From Planctomycetaceae bacterium UBA4655 (lineage in GTDB: Bacteria > Planctomycetota > Planctomycetia > Pirellulales > UBA1268): DNA of 30,180 bases. A model generated the notes under the pieces. It was not told the origin of the DNA. It searched no databases and saw only the letters and a list, made by a program, of their open reading frames with translations. This document shows, in pieces, positions 23,657-30,180 of this stretch. Each line of letters opens with the position of its first letter. Position 1 is the first letter of the stretch. The stretch spans positions 1 to 30,180 of the forward strand of contig DHLZ01000292.1 of the NCBI GenBank assembly GCA_002405515.1, read 5' to 3'. A program made the translations under genes and the position numbers.

Positions 23657-25716
23657 GCCGACCACGCGGTCCGAGCGGGCCGGGCATCTCGCTGTTTCCG
23701 TTCCTCGCGGTGCTGTTGTGCACCATGGGGGCGTTGCTCGTCGTGCTGGTGATCTTCAGCAGATCGTCCGCGGAGCAGGCGGCCCAGGCCGGGGAGGCGG
23801 CCAACGCCGAACTCGAGCCGGCTCGCGCCGCGCTGCTTGCGAGGCTCGACGAATTCGAGCGGAAAAAGCGTGATGCCTCCGAGCAGCTGTCCCAGGCGAG
23901 GCTCCGGCTGGCCGGCATCGAGGAGCATGCCCGCGGCCTGCAGGACGAGATGATGTCGATCCAGGCGTCCCTCTCCGCGCTCGTCGGAAAGAAGAGCGGG
24001 CCGATCGATGCCGCGCAGGATGCGGAGCTCGCGGCGAGGCTGGCGAAGGCGAGAGAGTCGCTCGAACTGGCGAAGGCGGAGGCCGGCACGAAGTCACCCG
24101 CGTACGCCGTCGTGCCGTACGAGGGGGCCAGCGGCACACGCCGGCGTCCGCTCTACATCGAGTGCTGCGGCGACGGCGTGTTCCTGCAGCCCGAGGGAAT
24201 CCGGCTCAAGCCTTCCGATTTCGAGGGACCACCCGGCCCGGGCAATCCGCTCGCAACCGCGCTGCGCGCCGCCCGTGAACACCTCGCATCGCGTCCCGAT
24301 GCCGCCGGCACGACCGAGTCCCAGCCGTATCCCCTCCTGCTCGTCCGCCCTTCCGGCGTCATGGCCTACTACGCCGCCCGCGAAGCGATCGGCTCCTGGG
24401 GAAGCGACTTCGGGTATCAGCTCGTCGATGAGGATTGGCAGCTGGCATTTCCCGCAGCGGACCCGATGCTTGCCGACGTGGAAGCGAGGGCGATCGATGA
24501 GGCCCGATCCCGGCTGCAGTGGCTCGCGGAAGTGCGTCCCAAGCGTCCTGCCAAGCCGGCGACGAAGTACCGGGCTTCTTCGACCCGCGGTGGCGTGGTT
24601 TCGACCGAGGGCCCGAGCGTGCTCGGAGACCAGTCTCGCTTCGAATGGAACGATGCGGACGCCGACCGGGCGGTCCGTGGAGACGCCCTCGGACGGCCGG
24701 GGCGTGGCTCGGGCGGCATCGGAGGACCGGGCGGCCGGGATGGTGCTGCTGGAAGTGGATTCGCGACCGGGACGGCTCCACTGGGTCGATCCCAGGCGCA
24801 ATCGCTCGTCGTCGGCGGTGCCGGCGCGGGCGGTGCCGGACGCGATGGCGTGGGCTTTGGAAACGACCCTCGCGGTGGTGTCGATGGGCGGCTCGGACGC
24901 GGTTCAGGCTCGCTCGTTCCGGCGAACAACGCCGCCGGCATCGGTGCCGGTGCGGCGGCTGGCGGTCCTGTCGGCCCGGGAAGCGAAGGCGGATTGTCCG
25001 GGGGTTCCGACAGCGGAAGCCCGATCGCGGCCGCCGCCGACGGCACTGGTCCCGACGGCGGCTTCGCTGCGAACGCCTCAGGGAAGTCTTCAGAAGGGGA
25101 TCGCGCGAGCGGTTCGAGAGTGGCCTCCGGGGCTCCCCCGGGCACCGGGTCGTCGTTCGGCTCGGCGGCCGCGGGCGACAGCGGGCCGGCCAGGACCACG
25201 TCCGCGGGCGTCGCGATGCCCGGCATGCTCCAGCCCCAGGCGGGGCAGTCGGCCGGCGGGTCACAGGCGACCGCAGCGGTGTCGCTGGCGAGTTCCCGCG
25301 GCAGCAATTGGGCGAGCCTCGCCTCCAGAGACCGACCGGTCCCGCTCAGCCGGCCGATCCAGATCGAATGCGCCGCGCACGAGTTCCGGATGTACGACGA
25401 CGCCAACCGCCGGGTCGTCAGGCGGATCCCGATCGAGGGCGAGACGGCGACGGCCATCGACCCGCTCGTGAAGGCGATCCACGAACGCGTCGCCACCTGG
25501 GGCATCGCCGGAGACCGCATGTTCTGGAAGCCGCGACTGCTCCTCTCGGAAACGCCGGACGGTGCCGGCCGCCGCGGCGACCTGGAGCGGCTCATGACCG
25601 ACAGCGGCATCGACACGTTCCATCGCGGCTCGACGGTCGCACCGCTGCCGGCCGTCGCCGATTCCCCCTCGACCACGCCCCGTGCGAGTTTTTCCGGCGA
25701 CCGCAATGGACGTTGA
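23653..25716 (+). CDS. ExbD-like B subunit lacking the membrane Asp, with two extracytoplasmic domains
   Basis: A 687-residue single-span protein. The N-terminal helix (about 12-36) reads ISLFPFLAVLLCTMGALL; it aligns with ExbD's PFIDV motif, but the proton-binding Asp is Ala 19 here. Residues about 38-150 are a likely coiled coil. A first domain at about 163-275 starts RPLYIECCGDGVFL and contains YPLLLVRPSGVMAYYAAREA. A Gly/Ser/Ala-rich linker spans about 320-550. A second, similar domain at about 565-665 starts RPIQIECAAHEFRM. Both domains fit the short beta-alpha-beta layout of ExbD/TolR periplasmic domains, which is inference. It overlaps the channel gene by 4 bases and precedes the second B-type gene by 6 bp. 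No OmpA-type peptidoglycan-binding motif is seen. Confidence 0.78.
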   Translation: MSRPRGPSGPGISLFPFLAVLLCTMGALLVVLVIFSRSSAEQAAQAGEAANAELEPARAALLARLDEFERKKRDASEQLSQARLRLAGIEEHARGLQDEMMSIQASLSALVGKKSGPIDAAQDAELAARLAKARESLELAKAEAGTKSPAYAVVPYEGASGTRRRPLYIECCGDGVFLQPEGIRLKPSDFEGPPGPGNPLATALRAAREHLASRPDAAGTTESQPYPLLLVRPSGVMAYYAAREAIGSWGSDFGYQLVDEDWQLAFPAADPMLADVEARAIDEARSRLQWLAEVRPKRPAKPATKYRASSTRGGVVSTEGPSVLGDQSRFEWNDADADRAVRGDALGRPGRGSGGIGGPGGRDGAAGSGFATGTAPLGRSQAQSLVVGGAGAGGAGRDGVGFGNDPRGGVDGRLGRGSGSLVPANNAAGIGAGAAAGGPVGPGSEGGLSGGSDSGSPIAAAADGTGPDGGFAANASGKSSEGDRASGSRVASGAPPGTGSSFGSAAAGDSGPARTTSAGVAMPGMLQPQAGQSAGGSQATAAVSLASSRGSNWASLASRDRPVPLSRPIQIECAAHEFRMYDDANRRVVRRIPIEGETATAIDPLVKAIHERVATWGIAGDRMFWKPRLLLSETPDGAGRRGDLERLMTDSGIDTFHRGSTVAPLPAVADSPSTTPRASFSGDRNGR

Positions 25717-25722
25717 CCCCCC

Positions 25723-26718
25723 ATGAAGCGACCCATCCAGACCGAGATCGCGACCGAAGGCCAGGACTCCTTCCTCGATGTCGTCACGAACATCGTCGGC
25801 ATCCTCATCATCCTCGTGATGGTGGTCGGCGCCAGGGTTCGCCATGTCGTGATGTCGGCGAAGTCCGCGGCGAGCCAGTCCGACGCCGCCCTGGCCGCGG
25901 AAGTGACGTCGCTCGGGCAGACGGTCCTCGCGGCCGCACGTGACGTCGAGGCAATCGAGCGGGAGACGGCCCGCGTCATCGAGGCGGCCATGCTGGCCCA
26001 GGCCGACCGGATGGAACTCGCGACGTCGGCGGCCGCCGCGAAGATGGCGTTGGAGAACGCGAAGAAGGCTTCCGACGCTTCGGCAGTCGAGGCCGCGGAG
26101 CGGGCGGCGAAGCGGACGGCGGTCGCCGGGGAGATCGAACGGCTCGACCGCGAGGCGGCCTTGATCGCGAGGGCACCCGCCGCCGCCAAACAGGTGCTCG
26201 CCTACCCCACGCCGATCGGCCGAACCGTCAATGGCGACGAGATCCACTTCCAACTCGCCGCGGGCCGCATCGCCCACCTGCCGCTCGACGAGCTCTTCGA
26301 GTTGGCGAGGACCCGCACGCAGCGGCACTCGGGATCGCTCGCGCAGCTTTCCGACCGGATCGAGTCGGTCGGCCCAGCCAAGGGCTTCATGCTCGACTAC
26401 GTCATGGAGGCGAGGGTCGACCAGGCCCGCGGTCAGGTGCTCGTCCGGTCGCGTGAGTGGGTCATACGCCCGGCGGCGGCCGGGCTGGGGGAAACGCTGG
26501 AGGAGTCGCTCCGGCCCGAGAGCCAATTCCGCGGAACGCTCTCCCGCATCCGTCCCGACACGACCGTGACGCTCTGGTGCTATCCCGACAGCTTCGAGGC
26601 CTTCCGCTCGATCCGGGCGGAGCTGTTCCGGATGGGCATCCCGGCGGCGTGCCGCCCGCTCCCCGAGGCCGCGCCGATCGGCGGCTCCGCCGAAGGCAGC
26701 AAGTCGGTCGCCCAGTGA
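25723..26718 (+). CDS. ExbD-like B subunit with the conserved membrane Asp
   Basis: A 331-residue single-span protein. Near the N-terminus, QDSFLDVVTNIVGILIILVM places Asp 19 at the start of the membrane helix (about 16-38), where ExbD and TolR carry their proton-binding Asp. An Ala/Glu-rich coiled coil follows (about 45-150). The C-terminal domain at about 155-315 includes GDEIHFQLAAGRIAHLPLDE and the stretch TVTLWCYPDSFEAFRSIRAE, LFRMGIPAACRPLPE. That stretch resembles the corresponding part of the preceding protein (LLLVRPSGVMAYYAAREAIG). ATG 25723 lies 6 bp after the previous stop; the ribosome-binding site is weak, so translation is probably coupled. It closes the three-gene operon and converges with bioA. 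Confidence 0.8.
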   Translation: MKRPIQTEIATEGQDSFLDVVTNIVGILIILVMVVGARVRHVVMSAKSAASQSDAALAAEVTSLGQTVLAAARDVEAIERETARVIEAAMLAQADRMELATSAAAAKMALENAKKASDASAVEAAERAAKRTAVAGEIERLDREAALIARAPAAAKQVLAYPTPIGRTVNGDEIHFQLAAGRIAHLPLDELFELARTRTQRHSGSLAQLSDRIESVGPAKGFMLDYVMEARVDQARGQVLVRSREWVIRPAAAGLGETLEESLRPESQFRGTLSRIRPDTTVTLWCYPDSFEAFRSIRAELFRMGIPAACRPLPEAAPIGGSAEGSKSVAQ

Positions 26719-26772
26719 CGCTCCACCGCCTCCGGAAAGACCGTGAGGGGCTGCCCGTCGGGATTCGGCCGG

Positions 26773-28110
<1,338 letters not shown>

Positions 28111-28160
28111 CGCCGCAGTGTAGCGGGAACAGCGTAGCGGGCAGGCGTCGAACGACGTCG

Positions 28161-29653
28161 TCAGCCCATCTGCCGGATGAGGTCGAGGCAGAGGGCCCGA
28201 ACCTTGCCGGGGTTCACGTTCGGGTTCTTCTTCTTTGCCTGGCCGATGAGCCCGGCGGCCGCCTGCTCCTTTCCCCCCTTCACGTCGGCGACGATCTTCG
28301 GGTTGGCGGCGATGAGCTCCCTGCAGAGCGAGAGCATCTCGTCGTCGCCGACGGCGGCGATTCCCATCGAGCCGACCACCTCGGCGACGGTCTTGTTGCT
28401 CGCAAGCATCTCGGCGAAGATCTCACGGCCGCGGCTGGTGTCGAAGTCGCCGTTCCTGACGCGGCCGACGAGGTCGGCGAGCGCGTCGGGCCGGATTGGA
28501 AAGTCTTTGATCGATCCACCCCGCTCGTTGAGCGTGCGGAGCACGTCCTGCTGCATCCAGTTGCTCGCGAGCTTCCCCTCGCCGATCCGAGCGGCGAGAT
28601 CCTCGAAATAGGAGACGAGGTCGCGGCCCTGGTTCACGAGCACGTCGGCATCGTAAGCCGAGATCGACCACGTTTCCGCGAGCTTCCTGCGGAGCACCGT
28701 CGGCGGCTCGCCCATCGCGGCCCGGGCGGCGGCGACCTCCGCCTCCGACACGGTCACCGGCACGAGGTCGGGCTCGGGGAAGTAGCGGTAGTCGCTCGAC
28801 TCCTCTTTGTGCCGCTGGGCCCGCGTGACGCCGGCGGGGTCGTCCCAGCCTCGGGTCTGCTTCGGGCTCGTTCCCAGCTCGGCGCCGGTGGCCCGCCACT
28901 CCTCCCACTGCCTCGCGGCCTCGTAGGTGAGCGCCCGCTCGACGGAGCGGAAGCTGTTCATGTTCTTGATCTCGACGATCGGCGTCTTCGCGATTCTTTC
29001 CCCGACCGGGATGTGGAGGTTGATGTTGGCATCGACGCGAAGGCTTCCCTCCTGCATGTTGCAGTCGCTCACCCCCAGATACACCAGGAGCAGCTTCAGC
29101 TCGTTGAGCCAGGCCCTCGCCTCCTGCGGGCTGCGGAGATCGGGCTGCGTGACGATCTCGCACAGCGGCGTGCCTGCGCGGTTGAGGTCGATCCGGCTGT
29201 CGGCCTTGCCGGCCGCCTCGTCGTGCATGCTCTTGCCCGCATCCTCCTCGAGGTGAACGCGGATGATGCGGACCTTTCTCGACGCGAAGGCCCCCTTCGG
29301 GTCGCTTACCTCGAGCGCCCCGTCGGAGGAAAACGGCAGATCGTACTGGCTGATCTGGTAGCCCTTCGGCAGGTCGGGGTAGTAGTAGTTCTTTCGATCC
29401 CACTTCGTGAAGGGGGCGATCGTGCAGTCGAGCGCCAGCGCCGCGCGGATCGCGAGGTCGAAGGCGCGGCGATTCATGACCGGCAGCGAGCCCGGCAGCC
29501 CGAGGCAGACCGGGCAGACCTGGGTGTTCGGCGGTGCGCCGAACGTCGTCGAGCAGCCGCAGAAGAGCTTCGTCTTCGTCTGGAGCTGCACGTGCACCTC
29601 CAGGCCGATGATGGTCGTGTAGTCTTCGGACGCGGGCTGGGTCGAAGCCGTGT

Positions 29654-29657
<4 letters not shown>
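28161..29657 (-). CDS. gatB: Aspartyl/glutamyl-tRNA amidotransferase subunit B
   Basis: Subunit of GatCAB that binds mischarged Glu-tRNA(Gln) or Asp-tRNA(Asn) and activates the side chain for amidation. The 498-residue protein has the family beginning (TTIIGLEVHVQLQTKTKLFC), a CxC...CxxC zinc site (CGCS near residue 34, then CPVCLGLPGSLP), and KNYYYPDLPKGYQISQYD, INLHIPVGERIAKTPIVEIKN-type motifs. The C-terminal YqeY-like tail domain ends in ANPKIVADVKGGKEQAAAGL and NPNVNPGKV. ATG 29657 overlaps the gatA stop as ATGA, so expression is coupled. gatC is not visible here. Its presence suggests an organism that lacks GlnRS and/or AsnRS or retains the indirect route. Confidence 0.97.

Positions 29658-30180
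<523 letters not shown>

Noticed and set aside
22370..26718. Zorya anti-phage system
   Set aside because: The channel protein with a long tail recalls ZorA, but neither B-type protein shows an OmpA-like peptidoglycan-binding motif as in ZorB, and no helicase or nuclease gene (ZorC/ZorD/ZorE) is adjacent; the neighbours are bioA and a small secreted protein.

Overview
The window is GC-rich, densely coded bacterial DNA. The gene content points to a member of the Planctomycetota, probably related to Pirellulales: a ResB/CcsA (System II) cytochrome c maturation pair with a long extracytoplasmic N-terminal extension on CcsA, a membrane-anchored helix-turn-helix protein, a BamB-like PQQ-repeat protein, and a MotA/ExbB-like gene followed by two ExbD-like genes. 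This assignment is inferred from gene content and style; no rRNA or other decisive marker is present.

Layout. 1-2703 (+): 3' part of a proton-coupled oligopeptide transporter (POT), then a short mannonate dehydratase-like gene. 3002-6585 (-): a three-gene lysine catabolism operon (2-oxoadipate decarboxylase-like DUF1338 protein, lysine/saccharopine dehydrogenase family protein, aminoadipate-semialdehyde dehydrogenase). 6704-8903 (+): a structured leader, a small Lys/Gln-rich membrane protein and an MscS channel. 8919-10244 (-): a secreted beta-propeller protein. 10245-10800: the only gene-free stretch above 300 bp, holding a 29-bp inverted repeat and a 47-bp tandem repeat. 10801-15833 (+): rpmE, prfA, prmC, comEC. 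15716-20328 (-): resB-ccsA, with the ccsA 3' end overlapping comEC by 118 bp. 20434-22136 (-): the membrane-tethered HTH protein and a small secreted protein. 22370-26718 (+): the MotA/ExbB-like operon. 26773-30180 (-): gatA (partial), gatB, bioA.

How the genes work together. The lysine operon predicts lysine to aminoadipate semialdehyde to 2-aminoadipate, then (after a transamination encoded elsewhere) 2-oxoadipate to 2-hydroxyglutarate. PrmC methylates the GGQ glutamine of release factors such as the adjacent RF1. ResB and CcsA form the haem delivery and ligation complex. GatA and GatB are subunits of the tRNA-dependent amidotransferase.

The most interesting unit is 22370-26718. It encodes one TolQ/ExbB/MotA-type channel subunit with a long C-terminal tail and two different ExbD-like partners. 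Only the second partner has an Asp at the proton-carrying position of its single membrane helix; the first has Ala there. The first partner also carries two similar extracytoplasmic domains joined by a Gly/Ser-rich linker. This looks like an ion-driven force-transducing complex with an asymmetric B-subunit pair that I cannot match to Tol, Exb, Mot, Gld or Zorya.
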